From: Planctomycetota bacterium
Lineage (GTDB): Bacteria; Planctomycetota; Phycisphaerae; Phycisphaerales; UBA1924
Direction: 5' to 3'
Length of the DNA: 64,000 bases
Assembly (NCBI GenBank): GCA_018968885.1
Contig: JAGWZK010000002.1
Coordinates: 284,132-348,131, forward strand
Part shown: positions 17,513 to 27,280 of the stretch, piece by piece
Layout of the letters: every line of letters begins with the position of its first letter
How positions within the stretch are numbered: the first letter of the stretch is position 1
Program-made: the position numbers and the translations under genes
The notes under the pieces: generated by a model
The model's input: only the letters and a program-made list of their open reading frames with translations
Databases searched by the model: none
Told to the model about the DNA's origin: nothing

Positions 17513-18009
17513 GCTGGACCTCCGGTGGTCTGTGCGGAAAGGACTTCGTTGAGCCGCTGTGACACCATGTCGCGGAGCGCGGCGGCGGTGTGACGATAGA
17601 CCTCGACGCCGCGACCGATGGGGTCAGCGACATCCTTGCCCTGGGGATCGACAAGGTGAATCTTGGAAGCAAGGTCTGGGGCGAGGGAGAGGAGAACCTT
17701 GCGGTGTGAGGCGGTCATGGCGTAGACGGCGGTGGCGGATTCGAGCATGGCGCGGGTGACCTGCTGGGCGCGATGGCGGATGGGCTCGGCACCGACGGAG
17801 GCGAGGGCCTCGGCGGTTTCGCGGCTGGGAGGGGAGCCGACCTCGGCACCGGTGCCGGCGGAATCGATGTGGACGCGGAGACCTTTGGGTGGAGTGCGGA
17901 TGAGGAGGTCTTGGGCGATGGCGTGGGCCATGGGGCTGCGGCATGTGTTGCCTGTGCAGACGAAGAGGAGGTGGACCTCTGGGGAGTTGGAGGGACTGCC
18001 GCTGGGCAT
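17509..18009 (-). CDS. Low-molecular-weight protein phosphatase
   Basis: A 166-residue phosphatase with the P-loop VCTGNTCRSPMA near the N-terminus and the general-acid DP in KDVADPIG near the C-terminus. This family includes protein-tyrosine and protein-arginine phosphatases (YwlE type); the residue after the second cysteine region does not let me choose. I prefer the start MPSGSP at 18009 because the fold begins ten residues later; the open frame extends 22 codons further. Its stop overlaps the rpiB start. Confidence 0.9.
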   Translation of the reverse strand: MPSGSPSNSPEVHLLFVCTGNTCRSPMAHAIAQDLLIRTPPKGLRVHIDSAGTGAEVGSPPSRETAEALASVGAEPIRHRAQQVTRAMLESATAVYAMTASHRKVLLSLAPDLASKIHLVDPQGKDVADPIGRGVEVYRHTAAALRDMVSQRLNEVLSAQTTGGPA

Positions 18010-18187
18010 AGGAGCACGATACTGAGGGAGTTGGTTTGATGTCGGATAGTGTTGAATGGTGCCCAGGCCGTGCATTATCGGACTTTACTGTACGAAATCA
18101 AGGTTGAAGGACGATCTGGGGTGAGGAAGTGCGGGGTTGGCAACACGGGGGAGTGCGTATGCGAATAAACTGATGATGGCTCAGGGA

Positions 18188-18204
18188 GGCGGCGTTCTGC
18201 CGCC
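18188..18204. repeat. REP-like hairpin
   Basis: GGCGGC/GCCGCC with a GTTCT loop, located between the divergent phosphatase and pseudopilin genes. Confidence 0.4.
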
Positions 18205-18278
18205 GGGGTTGTGTTCGCGCCGGAACGTTGCGGGGCGAATGGGTGTAAGAAATCTTGTGACACCGGAGGGTGCAGCCA

Positions 18279-19349
18279 ATGGCTCAGGGATGTATGTATC
18301 GTCAATCGCGCGCGGGCTTTTCGTTGATCGAACTGCTGGTGGTGCTTTTCATCATCGGGCTGGTGGTGGCGATTGTGATTCCGGCGCTGGGAGCGGCGCG
18401 GACGGTGGCACGCAAGACGAGCACGCAGGCACTGATCAATCAGGTGGGTCAGGGTGCGATGCAATTCCAGACTGATGAGCGGCGCGTGCCGGGTGCGTTT
18501 AGCGCTCGCGACATGGGCGCGACTGAGAATGCGACACGCGGAATGTCTGGCATGGAGAACATGATGCTGGACCTGGCCGGGGGCGTGGTGGGATCGACGA
18601 CGACGGAGACGACGGTGATCTCAGTAGGGCCATTCAGCGCGGCGAGCAAGCAATTAAAGGTGGACACCGCGGTGATCGGTGTGAAGACGAACTCGAACAA
18701 TATCTATTTCGCGCCACCGGCCAAGAACTACGTGGCACAGATCAGCGGGCGCGGGCAGATCGGTGATGTGGCGCACGCGGGAGCGACTGAAGGTGATGTG
18801 CAGTTGAAGGATCTGGTGGATGATTTTGGCCAGCCCTTGCTGGCGTGGACGATTGATGAGGGCGCGATCGGGCCGGTGACGACGGCGGCGGACTTTGCCC
18901 GCGTTGCGTCCGATGGTGCGGGAAACGGCGTCTCACGCTTTTACTGGAATCAGAATGCGTGCTTCCTGAATGCTCCGGCATTGGGCAAGTTGCAGAAGGA
19001 TCAGGTTACGGGTTCAATTCTGAGCGACACAACCAACAAGTTGACGAATATGAGAGCGTTGCTGGGGAATCCTTCCGCAGTGGCCAATCCCAACGAACTT
19101 AGCCCGGCAGGTCAACGCAATTTGATTATTCCAGCGGCAGCTCGTGGTGGAAAGTTTGTGATTCAATCCGCTGGTGCAGACGGTATTTTCCTCGGTGCGT
19201 CTGACAAAGGAATGGGAATTCATGCGGGTGCTAGGACCGCACCGTTGCCCTTTGGTGCAAACTTCAAGCGGATCGATAATTACTCGTATCCCAAGTCAAT
19301 CGATGTGCTGGTTGATTTTGATGACATCATCGTGGGCGGCGGATCTTGA
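18279..19349 (+). CDS. Type II secretion pseudopilin-like protein
   Basis: A 356-residue protein with a class III signal: RAGFSLIELLVVLFIIG followed by a single hydrophobic helix, so cleavage after Gly and N-methylation of Phe by a prepilin peptidase are expected. The large C-terminal region (about 40-356) does not match a known pilin head; it contains many short strands and TTTETTVISVG-type low-complexity segments. GGAGGG lies eight bases before ATG 18279; a GTG nine bases earlier is less likely. It is alone, as is common for planctomycete pseudopilins. Confidence 0.85.
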   Translation: MAQGCMYRQSRAGFSLIELLVVLFIIGLVVAIVIPALGAARTVARKTSTQALINQVGQGAMQFQTDERRVPGAFSARDMGATENATRGMSGMENMMLDLAGGVVGSTTTETTVISVGPFSAASKQLKVDTAVIGVKTNSNNIYFAPPAKNYVAQISGRGQIGDVAHAGATEGDVQLKDLVDDFGQPLLAWTIDEGAIGPVTTAADFARVASDGAGNGVSRFYWNQNACFLNAPALGKLQKDQVTGSILSDTTNKLTNMRALLGNPSAVANPNELSPAGQRNLIIPAAARGGKFVIQSAGADGIFLGASDKGMGIHAGARTAPLPFGANFKRIDNYSYPKSIDVLVDFDDIIVGGGS

Positions 19350-19449
19350 TCGCGGATGACCGCGATCAAAAATAGGCAAAGGTCCTCATGACCAAATTGC
19401 TAAGTAGGGCAGTGAAGCACGAGATCTTGCGAAAATGAAACGAACACCA

Positions 19450-19483
19450 CCCCACGACTGTTGACAGCGTGGGGTTTTTCTTT
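19450..19483 (+). terminator. Terminator overlapping next promoter
   Basis: CCCCACG at 19450-19456 pairs with CGTGGGG at 19468-19474, followed by TTTTTCTTT. It ends the pseudopilin transcript. The loop of the hairpin contains TTGACA, the -35 element of the next gene. Confidence 0.75.
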
Positions 19484-19488
19484 ATGCT
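19461..19488 (+). promoter_or_regulatory. Sigma70 promoter for GH57 gene
   Basis: A perfect TTGACA at 19461-19466, a 16-base spacer and TATGCT at 19483-19488. The hexamer ends six bases before the ATG, so transcription should begin at or next to the start codon; there is no ribosome-binding site, consistent with a leaderless mRNA. Confidence 0.6.
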
Positions 19489-19494
19489 CGGCGG

Positions 19495-22400
19495 ATGCGC
19501 AACACGAAGGATGGTCGGGTTCTGGCATCGGTGATGGGTTTGGTGGCTGCCGCGGGATGGGCGGTGGCGGAGCCATTGAACTTCACGTATCTGTGGCACC
19601 TCGAGCAGCCGATCTACTGGCCGGACCGGCTGGTGAGTGGTGCAGATCGGACAGAGCGCGCGTGGGAGTCGATCGTGCGGAAAGATGGCGGGGCGTTTCA
19701 CCCGACCAACAACTTGCGTGACATTTTCGGGTTGGCGGATCGCGTGGCGGCGTATCAGTATCGGCCGCGGGATGCGGTCAATGCGATACGGTGGACAGCG
19801 CGGGGTGGGGCGCAGGTGTCGTATTCGGGTGGGTTGATTGAGAACATCACATCGCTGGGAAATGCAGGGCAACTGGGCTATGGCGGCGGGTGGATGAATC
19901 CATTTCGCGAGGCGCGGAACTGGACCACGGCGAGTGGGAAGCCACGGCTGGACATTGTGGTGTTTGGATTTCACCATCCGCTGATGCCGCTACTTGATGA
20001 GAGCACGATGCGCAAGAGCGTGCAGCTGTATAAGGCGGCTTATGGAGGCGTGTGGGGCACGTCGCCGGGGCAATCACGCGGGTTCTTTCCCAGTGAGATG
20101 GCGTTCAGCACGCGGATGATTCCGGTGCTGGCGAGTGAGGGGATTGCGTGGAGCTTTGTGAGCGCGGAGAAATTGAGCCGGGCGTGTGCGGATTTCCCGG
20201 TGGTGTTTGGATCGGGTGGAGTGAACTGCGATCCACCGAATAGGGCAGATCAATTGAACCCGGCGCAGGGCGCGGGCGGGTATTACAGAGTGTCGATCAG
20301 CCGCGGGTGCGCACCGGCAGAGGCGTATCCATTTTCGTTGACGCCCAGGCGTGCGCAGTATGTGAATCCTGAGACGGGAGCGGTGAGCCAGATCATCGTG
20401 GTGCCGTGCTCGCAGAGCTTGGGATGGAAGGATGGGTATGCGCCGCTGGGGCTGAGTGATTTCAACGCGCTGCAGACGAGGAATGACAACGCGCGGCCGA
20501 TGCTGCTGGTGCTGGCGCATGATGGGGACAATGCGTGGGGCGGCGGATATTCGTATTACCAGGAGGCGACGCCGAATCTGGTGTCGCAGGCAAGTGGCGC
20601 GGGGTATGTGGCGACGACGGTGGAGCAGTATCTGACGGATCATCCGGTGCCCGGCAACGACGTGGTGCATGTTGAGGATGGGGCGTGGGTGAATGCGGAT
20701 GGGGATTTCGGCTCGCCCCAGATGCTGAATTGGAACTGGCCGCCGGTGAGCAGCACGGGCGTGGTGGATATCCCCAATGGGTGGGCTGAGGACATTCGCA
20801 ACTGGGGGGTGATCACGGCGGCGCAGAACGTGGTGGACACGGCAGAACAGATTTCTGTGGGTCAGGGTCAACCGGTGGTGATGAGCCGGGTGCTGAACCC
20901 GGATGGAAACACGACGGGGACGGAGCGGGCGTGGCACTATTTTCTGGCGAGTTTGAACTCGGGATACATGTACTACGGGACTGCCGAGGATTTTGAAGTG
21001 AAGCCGACGATCGCATGCAACGAGGCGATTCGCTGCGCGATGCCGGTGGTGAATTCTGGAACGGACAATACATCGCCGACAATCTGGATTCCTCAGAGAT
21101 ATCCGTGGAACCCGGGGAGTGTGAACTTTGGTCCCCTGCATGGATACCAGCAGAGGGTGAACAACGGAGATTTCTGGATCTGGACCTTTGCCCACGATGT
21201 GTCGGGAATGGGAAGCGTGACGCTGAAGTATCGACTTGATGATGATGGCGTGCGAGGATTGAACAGCGCGGCGAACGACACATACGCGGGCGGCGCGGGC
21301 GTGGGGGCGTGGCAGAGTGTGAGCATGACGGCGCGGGCCTTTCCGACGGGGAATGTGTACAACAACCCGACGATTGATTTCTTTGAGCTGCCGCAGCAGA
21401 TGGCGACGCAGTACCACACGCAGTTGATCGGGATTCGTTCGAAACTGGTGGATTACTACATCGAGGCGGTGGACACGCGCGGCAATGTGCGCAAGAGCCC
21501 GATTCAGCACGTGTACGTGGGCGATGGAAGTGGCGGTAGCCCGGGTGGGCCGGTGGTGACGGTGAATCCGACGACGCCAGTGGCGGGGCAACCGGTGACG
21601 ATCACCTATGACCCGGCGGGTCGCGTGCTCGCCAGCGCGACGAGCGTGCTCGCGCACGTGGGGTACAACGCGTGGAGCACAGTGGTGAGCCCGGACCCGG
21701 CGATGACGCTGGCGAATGGGAAGTGGTCGTGCACCGTGACCGTGCCGCAGAGTGCGACGGCGCTGGATCTGGCATTCAACAACGGGAGTGGGACGTGGGA
21801 TAACAACGGCGGCGGGGACTGGCACTTTGCGGTGACGGGTGGGCAGCCGGGGCCGAACTTTGTGATGGATGGGGTGCTGGACAGTGGGACGACATTGATT
21901 GCGCAGAACGGGGGAATGTGGCTGCGAGCGGCGCTCCGCAATGGCAAGCTGTATCTGGCTTGTCCTGATGCAGGAGAAGGGAACGATCACTTTGTCGTGG
22001 TGGGAAGACCGCCGACGAATCCTGGGCCGATGCAAAGCGCATTCTGGGGCAAGGGTGGACAGGTGGCGCGGTGGGATCTGTTCCTTGCGGATGAGAATGA
22101 CAACGACTATGAGTCGTGGTTCAATGCGGCAGGAAGCAGCACGACAGCGAATGTGCAGGCGGCGACGGGAGCGAATGGTGGAGTGCTTGAGGGCGTGATT
22201 GATCTGGCAGCGCAATTTGGAACGGTGCCGGAGTCGATCGCGGCGGCGGTGGCGCTGTATCCGACGGCGAACGGAAGTGCGCTGGCGTTCAACTTTGGTG
22301 TGCCGGTGAGCAGCGATGGGAATGCGAATCTGAATCCGACGGACTTTGTAACGATTCCACTGTGTTCACTGACCACTGCGGGTTGCTGCCCGGCGGATTT

Positions 22401-22551
22401 CAATGGGGACACCACGCTGGACTTCTTTGACTATCTGGATTTTGTTGCAGGATTCAGCAGCAACAGCGCGGCGGCGGATTTTAATGGTGACACCGTGATC
22501 GATTTCTTTGATTACCTGGATTTTGTGGCGGCGTTTTCGAGCGGATGTTGA
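19495..22551 (+). CDS. Secreted GH57 alpha-glucan enzyme with CBM25 and dockerin
   Basis: A 1018-residue exported enzyme. The signal peptide (about 1-25) ends near AVAEP. The GH57 domain (about 28-480) shows YLWHLEQPIYW, FGFHHPLMPLL, GFFPSEMAFS with the likely nucleophile Glu, and VLAHDGDNAWGG with the likely acid Asp. A beta-sandwich region follows, then a starch-binding CBM25 (about 685-780; VGYNAWSTVV, FNNGSGTWDNNGGGDW), another sandwich module, and two C-terminal dockerin-like motifs with flanking cysteines (CCPADF ... SSGC). It probably cuts starch, pullulan or glycogen outside the cell. Together with the GH15 enzyme at 10.2 kb this gives an extracellular/intracellular alpha-glucan pathway. 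The exact linkage specificity cannot be read. Confidence 0.85.
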   Translation: MRNTKDGRVLASVMGLVAAAGWAVAEPLNFTYLWHLEQPIYWPDRLVSGADRTERAWESIVRKDGGAFHPTNNLRDIFGLADRVAAYQYRPRDAVNAIRWTARGGAQVSYSGGLIENITSLGNAGQLGYGGGWMNPFREARNWTTASGKPRLDIVVFGFHHPLMPLLDESTMRKSVQLYKAAYGGVWGTSPGQSRGFFPSEMAFSTRMIPVLASEGIAWSFVSAEKLSRACADFPVVFGSGGVNCDPPNRADQLNPAQGAGGYYRVSISRGCAPAEAYPFSLTPRRAQYVNPETGAVSQIIVVPCSQSLGWKDGYAPLGLSDFNALQTRNDNARPMLLVLAHDGDNAWGGGYSYYQEATPNLVSQASGAGYVATTVEQYLTDHPVPGNDVVHVEDGAWVNADGDFGSPQMLNWNWPPVSSTGVVDIPNGWAEDIRNWGVITAAQNVVDTAEQISVGQGQPVVMSRVLNPDGNTTGTERAWHYFLASLNSGYMYYGTAEDFEVKPTIACNEAIRCAMPVVNSGTDNTSPTIWIPQRYPWNPGSVNFGPLHGYQQRVNNGDFWIWTFAHDVSGMGSVTLKYRLDDDGVRGLNSAANDTYAGGAGVGAWQSVSMTARAFPTGNVYNNPTIDFFELPQQMATQYHTQLIGIRSKLVDYYIEAVDTRGNVRKSPIQHVYVGDGSGGSPGGPVVTVNPTTPVAGQPVTITYDPAGRVLASATSVLAHVGYNAWSTVVSPDPAMTLANGKWSCTVTVPQSATALDLAFNNGSGTWDNNGGGDWHFAVTGGQPGPNFVMDGVLDSGTTLIAQNGGMWLRAALRNGKLYLACPDAGEGNDHFVVVGRPPTNPGPMQSAFWGKGGQVARWDLFLADENDNDYESWFNAAGSSTTANVQAATGANGGVLEGVIDLAAQFGTVPESIAAAVALYPTANGSALAFNFGVPVSSDGNANLNPTDFVTIPLCSLTTAGCCPADFNGDTTLDFFDYLDFVAGFSSNSAAADFNGDTVIDFFDYLDFVAAFSSGC

Positions 22552-22564
22552 AAGGCAAAGCATG

Positions 22565-22588
22565 AGGCATCTGGCATCTGGCATCTGG
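22565..22588 (+). repeat. Heptamer tandem repeat (GGCATCT)
   Basis: Three perfect copies of GGCATCT plus GGC, located 13 bases after the stop codon of the GH57 gene in the gap between two convergent genes. Confidence 0.7.
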
Positions 22589-22621
22589 CGGGCACATCAC
22601 ACGCTTGGCGTCATCAACTCA

Positions 22622-25600
22622 TCACTTCTGACTCGGCGGCAAGGAGACGACCAGAGTGAGAGAGCCGGTGGAGACGAGGAGTTTGCCATCGAGAAGGTGC
22701 ATGGCGCGGGGGTCGTCGTACATGACGAGCATGGGTTGGGCCTTCAAGCGCAGCGAGGGGATTTCATAGAAGTAGATGCGTGAGGCCTCGCGGGTTTCCT
22801 CGCTGGCGATGCCGGGCTCGGCGAGTTCTTCGCGCTGAGAGTTGACAGCGATGATGCGCTGGGCGCTGACGGCGGGAATGAGCATCGAAGTTTCGCCATC
22901 GAGGGCATCGGCACCGACGAGTTCGCCGGTGTGGTCGTAGCAGAGGATGCCGTGCTCGGTAGCGACGGTGAAGCCGACCGGGGAGTTGGCAGGAGTGTTG
23001 GCGGATGCAGGGAGGGGATAGATGGAGAAGATGCTGTTTTCGGCGAGCTTGCCGCGACGTTCGAGGGTTTTTTCTCTGACACTTCCCGTGACGAGATTGA
23101 TGAGCCAGAGGCCACGATCTCGGGCGAGGACGACCATGGAATCGCCAAGCACCGTCGCATCGGTGGATTGATTGAGGGCTTCTTCGTTGATGCTCCAGAG
23201 TTCGGCACCAGCACGCGGATCGACACAGAGGATGCCACCGGCCATTCCCAGGACGACGCGGCCGCCGGAGACGGGGCGAGCCCAGCGAATGTCGCCGGGA
23301 TCGGACTTGTTCTGTTCACGATGGAACCAGCCGGTGCGCTCATCGACTTCGTGCAATATTGCGCCGCTGCGGGCATCGAGGACGGCGAGGGCGCTGACGG
23401 GATCGGAGCCACGATCCACGCCGCGACGACGGCCAATGGCAACGAGGGTGTGGTCTTTGCCACTGGGAACCACAGCAGCGTCGTAGATCATGTCCAAGCG
23501 GGGCCATGCGGCCCACATGCGTTGACCAGTGGTGAGATCGATGGCGGCGAGGCGGCCACCTCGCTGGGCCATGACGAGGATGTTGTCGGCGGCAAAGAAG
23601 AGGGCATCGACGGGGCGGGTGGGACCATCCAGGGGCGTGAGGATCTGCGCGGGACCTTCGCCTTGGGTGCGGCGAGGTTCGAGACCATCGAACCAAGTGG
23701 CGACGTCGGTGCTCTTCCAGCTTGTGCTGCCTCGCGAGGCGTCGATGCACTCGATGATGCCGCCGGTGGGTGATGGGGCAAAGATGAGGACGTGGCGATG
23801 ATCGAGGCGGAGGAGTGAGGGGCGGATGCCTTCGTAGGGTTTGTCCCAGAGGAGTTCGAATGTGCCGCGAGGAGTGATGGAGAAGAGGCCGATGCGCATG
23901 AGGGTGTCGTTGAAGAGGACGACATGCTCGATGCTTGGGCCACCGGGATTGTGCATGGTGGGGAAGGTGTCGACGAGGACCCATCCGGCGAGGACCTGGA
24001 CACCGTCGGCGGGTCGATCACCAATGGCGGGGGCACGCGAGGGGCGAGCCAGGGCAGCGTCGATCTCTGTGCGGACGGCGGAGTATCGCGTGGCGAGCGG
24101 CCCCTGACCGGCAGAGGCATCGATGGTGGCAAAGGTGGCAAGGGCCTGAGCGGGGCGGCCCTGGGCAGCAAGTGCCGCAGCAAGATCGAGTGAAAGCTGG
24201 GTGGCAAGGTCGGCCTGATCGACGCGCCCGGCGGTAACTCCGGTGCGAGCGATGCGAGTGGCGTTGGCGAGGGCGTGAATGCCCCCGAGAGGATCATTGT
24301 TCTGGGTTCGCAGCGTCGAGAGGGTTTGCCAGATGCGAGGCGTGACCGAAGCGACGGGGTAGCGCGAGGCGAGGGTCGCGAGTGCCGCTGGAGTGGGTGA
24401 GCCGGCAGAGAGGCGCGAGAACTCTTCGGCGGCGGTGGTGTCTTGAGTGGTGTAGGAGGAGGCACCGAAACGAGCGAGGACATTGAACATGCGTTCGGCG
24501 GCGAGGGTTCCGGCGGGAGTGAGGGTGTAGTCGGGGCCGGGCATAGAGACGGCGGCAAGCGCGGGATCGGAAAGGATGGTCTGGTACCGAGCCATGGCAG
24601 AGGCGCCGGCGGTGCGACTTTCATCGGCGCGAGCGGCAAGGAAAAGATGCTCGACAAGTTCGTTAGGTGTGCTGGCGCAGGTGCCCAGACGCTCGACGAT
24701 AGCGGCGACGAGCGCGATGTTCATGGGCGGTTCAAGACCGACTGGTGTGCGTGGCTTGATGGGCGCAGCGGCCGAGGGGAGTGAACCAGTCTCACCCAGT
24801 GCTCGCCGGACAATACCGGAAAGGGAGGTGAAGAGGCGATGACGCAGGGGCGCGGCCTCGGCGGCGGGGAGTGCTGCCAGGAGTTGAAGGGCGCGATCGG
24901 CGGGGGCGATGATCTGCTCGTAGCGCGTGGCGCGGAAAGCCAGATCAACAAGCTCGATCTGAGGCAATGGCGCATCAGGATTGCGGGTGGCGCGGGCCTG
25001 CAACGTCTGCATGGCGCGATCAGCCTCGACAAAGAGGTGCAGGCGAGTCTGATCGGCGGCGATGATGGTGCCATCAGTGATGACGACATTGCCAGCGGCG
25101 GCGATGGGGATGAGCTGGGATTCTTTGGGGGAAGCAGGATCGATGACGGCGATGCCACTGGCCGTGGGGACCATGAGCTGGCGATCGGTGGCGATGGGTC
25201 GGCCCTTGAGGGTGCCGGGAGCAAACTCCAGAGATGATGTGGCCTCGCCCTCCTGAATGTTGGCAGCAGGAATGAAGGTCATGCGCTGCGCGGCGGGGAA
25301 GCAGAGCCATTGACCAACGCGGAAAGCGCAGCGCGGATCACCGACGAAGGCCAGAGGGCGAGTGTGTGTGACCGTGCCACTGGAAAGATCCAGTCGGAGA
25401 AGATTCTCGCCACCGGGTTGAATGGCGATGACGCCGGAGCCATCAGCGATGGGGCGATTCACACACCAGACGGGAGTGAACTCTCCCATCAAGGAGCTGC
25501 GATAGACAGGCTCGCCACGAAAGCGGCGCGCCCAGGCGACGCGGCCGTTGGCGGCTTCGATGGCTGAGATGACACCCAGGCCATCGGTGTGGATGATGAG

Positions 25601-27040
25601 ACCTTGATGGAGAAGGGGTGAATCGGCGATGCGATCACGCGCAGCGCTGGGAAGTGAGCCGGCGGAACCCAAGAGACGCGACCATTTCATCTGACCGGTG
25701 TAGAGATCGAGAGCAACCATGTAGGCACTGGAGATGCGCCGTGATGTGGCACGCTTGCGGATGGGAACGACGGCGGTGTCGCCATCGATAATGATCTCGC
25801 CGCGAACGCTGGAGGATTCGAACTGGGGAGAGAGGGATTCGATATCGACAGACCAGAGCCACTGACCATCGGAGGAGTAGGCGTGCACACGAGGGTCGCC
25901 GCGGCGAGATGAGCCCATTGCCAGGCCCGAAGTACCGACGATCACACCGGAGCTGACGGCGACGGAAGAAACATCATCGAGAACGTAGTCGGGGCGATAG
26001 ACGCGGCCACGACGCTCCTCATAACTGGAATCATCAAAGAGGAGGTTGGGGGGACGGGAGCGCCAGAGGATGGAAAGGGTGATGCGGTCGTAGGCGGTGA
26101 TTTCGACACCGTCATTGGTGTAGACGACATCGCCGGAGATGGTGGGGAAGAGCCATGCGTTGCCGCGATCTTCCGAGCGTTGCGGCATGTCGGCGAGTGC
26201 GACTTCCCAATCGTCACGAGGTGTGTTGAACTGGGTGCCGACGAGGGTGCTGACAAGGGGCTTGATGGTGGATTCGCCGGTCCAGGGGGGCGGGGCATCC
26301 TGCTGCGACATGGGTGATCGCTGAACACGCTGGGCGCGAGCAGGGACAGTGGCGGGTGTGAAGTCTGCGGATGTGGGAGCGGGTTTGCCCGCAGCGGTGG
26401 TCCACTGGGAAGCCCATTGACGGACCTCATCGCGGGGAAGATAGCGAGCGATCTGCACGGCAAGCGCCGCGGCGGTGACAGCACGTTCACCGCTGCGATC
26501 CGGGTGCAGTTCGAGTTGGGCGAGCACGAGCCGCGACGCTTCGAAGCGTCCTTCGAGGAGGCGGGCGCGAGCGAGCGTCAGGGCGGCATCAAAGCCAGCG
26601 GTGGTGAAAAGGCGGGCGCGCTCGGTTGATTCAGCATCACCTGAATCCAGCGCTCGCTGGGCGCGAGGGCCCTCGCTGAGGCGGTAACGATCCAGGAGCG
26701 CGGGAGTAGCGCGCAGGCGGCGGTGGACGAGTTCGCGGACGGAGAGGAAGAGCTCAGAGTCCTGCTGAGATTCGAGGACGCGGTCGGACTCGGTATCGAG
26801 GACGGCCTGAAGAATGCGGGCAGCTTCGGCGAGATTGCCGGTGGAGACGAGGTCTTCGACGCGAGCAAGTGATTCGCGTGCTGCGACGGAGTCATCGACG
26901 TAGACGGGGGTGGATTGCTGGGCCAAGGCGCTCGGGACAGTGGAGGTCGCGGCGGACACGAGGGCGATGGCGAGGTACAGAGGCGCGACTCGGCGGCGGG
27001 CGCGTTGGAAGAGAGATCGAGTTGCACAGCGATTGATCAT
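22622..27040 (-). CDS. Large PQQ-like beta-propeller exoprotein, 1472 aa
   Basis: A 1472-residue exported protein; the signal peptide ends near SALAQQ (about residue 41). Residues 45-240 are helical, TPR-like (LARVEDLVSTGNLAEAARIL, ARARLLEGRFEASRLVLAQL). A first PQQ/BamB-type beta-propeller spans about 270-680 (blades such as VVALDLYTGQMKWSRLLGS, ISAIEAANGRVAWARRF). A helical middle follows (about 700-1030), then a second propeller (about 1040-1460; IAAIDLTTGQRMWAAW, LLVLDARSGAILHEV). Such proteins are common and poorly characterised in Phycisphaerae. It is probably periplasmic or surface-associated, with a scaffold or sensory role. No PQQ-binding catalytic residues can be pointed to. Confidence 0.8.
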   Translation of the reverse strand: MINRCATRSLFQRARRRVAPLYLAIALVSAATSTVPSALAQQSTPVYVDDSVAARESLARVEDLVSTGNLAEAARILQAVLDTESDRVLESQQDSELFLSVRELVHRRLRATPALLDRYRLSEGPRAQRALDSGDAESTERARLFTTAGFDAALTLARARLLEGRFEASRLVLAQLELHPDRSGERAVTAAALAVQIARYLPRDEVRQWASQWTTAAGKPAPTSADFTPATVPARAQRVQRSPMSQQDAPPPWTGESTIKPLVSTLVGTQFNTPRDDWEVALADMPQRSEDRGNAWLFPTISGDVVYTNDGVEITAYDRITLSILWRSRPPNLLFDDSSYEERRGRVYRPDYVLDDVSSVAVSSGVIVGTSGLAMGSSRRGDPRVHAYSSDGQWLWSVDIESLSPQFESSSVRGEIIIDGDTAVVPIRKRATSRRISSAYMVALDLYTGQMKWSRLLGSAGSLPSAARDRIADSPLLHQGLIIHTDGLGVISAIEAANGRVAWARRFRGEPVYRSSLMGEFTPVWCVNRPIADGSGVIAIQPGGENLLRLDLSSGTVTHTRPLAFVGDPRCAFRVGQWLCFPAAQRMTFIPAANIQEGEATSSLEFAPGTLKGRPIATDRQLMVPTASGIAVIDPASPKESQLIPIAAAGNVVITDGTIIAADQTRLHLFVEADRAMQTLQARATRNPDAPLPQIELVDLAFRATRYEQIIAPADRALQLLAALPAAEAAPLRHRLFTSLSGIVRRALGETGSLPSAAAPIKPRTPVGLEPPMNIALVAAIVERLGTCASTPNELVEHLFLAARADESRTAGASAMARYQTILSDPALAAVSMPGPDYTLTPAGTLAAERMFNVLARFGASSYTTQDTTAAEEFSRLSAGSPTPAALATLASRYPVASVTPRIWQTLSTLRTQNNDPLGGIHALANATRIARTGVTAGRVDQADLATQLSLDLAAALAAQGRPAQALATFATIDASAGQGPLATRYSAVRTEIDAALARPSRAPAIGDRPADGVQVLAGWVLVDTFPTMHNPGGPSIEHVVLFNDTLMRIGLFSITPRGTFELLWDKPYEGIRPSLLRLDHRHVLIFAPSPTGGIIECIDASRGSTSWKSTDVATWFDGLEPRRTQGEGPAQILTPLDGPTRPVDALFFAADNILVMAQRGGRLAAIDLTTGQRMWAAWPRLDMIYDAAVVPSGKDHTLVAIGRRRGVDRGSDPVSALAVLDARSGAILHEVDERTGWFHREQNKSDPGDIRWARPVSGGRVVLGMAGGILCVDPRAGAELWSINEEALNQSTDATVLGDSMVVLARDRGLWLINLVTGSVREKTLERRGKLAENSIFSIYPLPASANTPANSPVGFTVATEHGILCYDHTGELVGADALDGETSMLIPAVSAQRIIAVNSQREELAEPGIASEETREASRIYFYEIPSLRLKAQPMLVMYDDPRAMHLLDGKLLVSTGSLTLVVSLPPSQK

Positions 27041-27280
27041 CTGAGGCGGTCCGGCTGATGGGGCTGCTCGCGATGTTTGGGCGCGACGCCCCGGCTGAGC
27101 AAGTCAAGGCCCGAAAACCCGGTTCGTCCGGGAAACCGCGCCCCACTCCTCACGTATCGATCCGCAGGGGGCGTGCCTTGCGTTGCAGATTCGATGCGAG
27201 TGAAGGGAATGTATGGAAGTCCGGGCTTAGGGGTAAATCGGGGCTGTGTAACAGCCGATAGGACCATGAAGGACGGGGTC

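Noticed and set aside
20074..22215. 713-codon open frame on the minus strand
   Set aside because: It is the exact antisense of the GH57 gene, Arg/His/Pro-rich without any family motif; high GC makes long shadow frames.
23488..24657. 389-codon minus-strand Ser/Pro-rich frame
   Set aside because: Same-strand frame-shift shadow of the 1472-residue propeller protein, with no motif or start signal.
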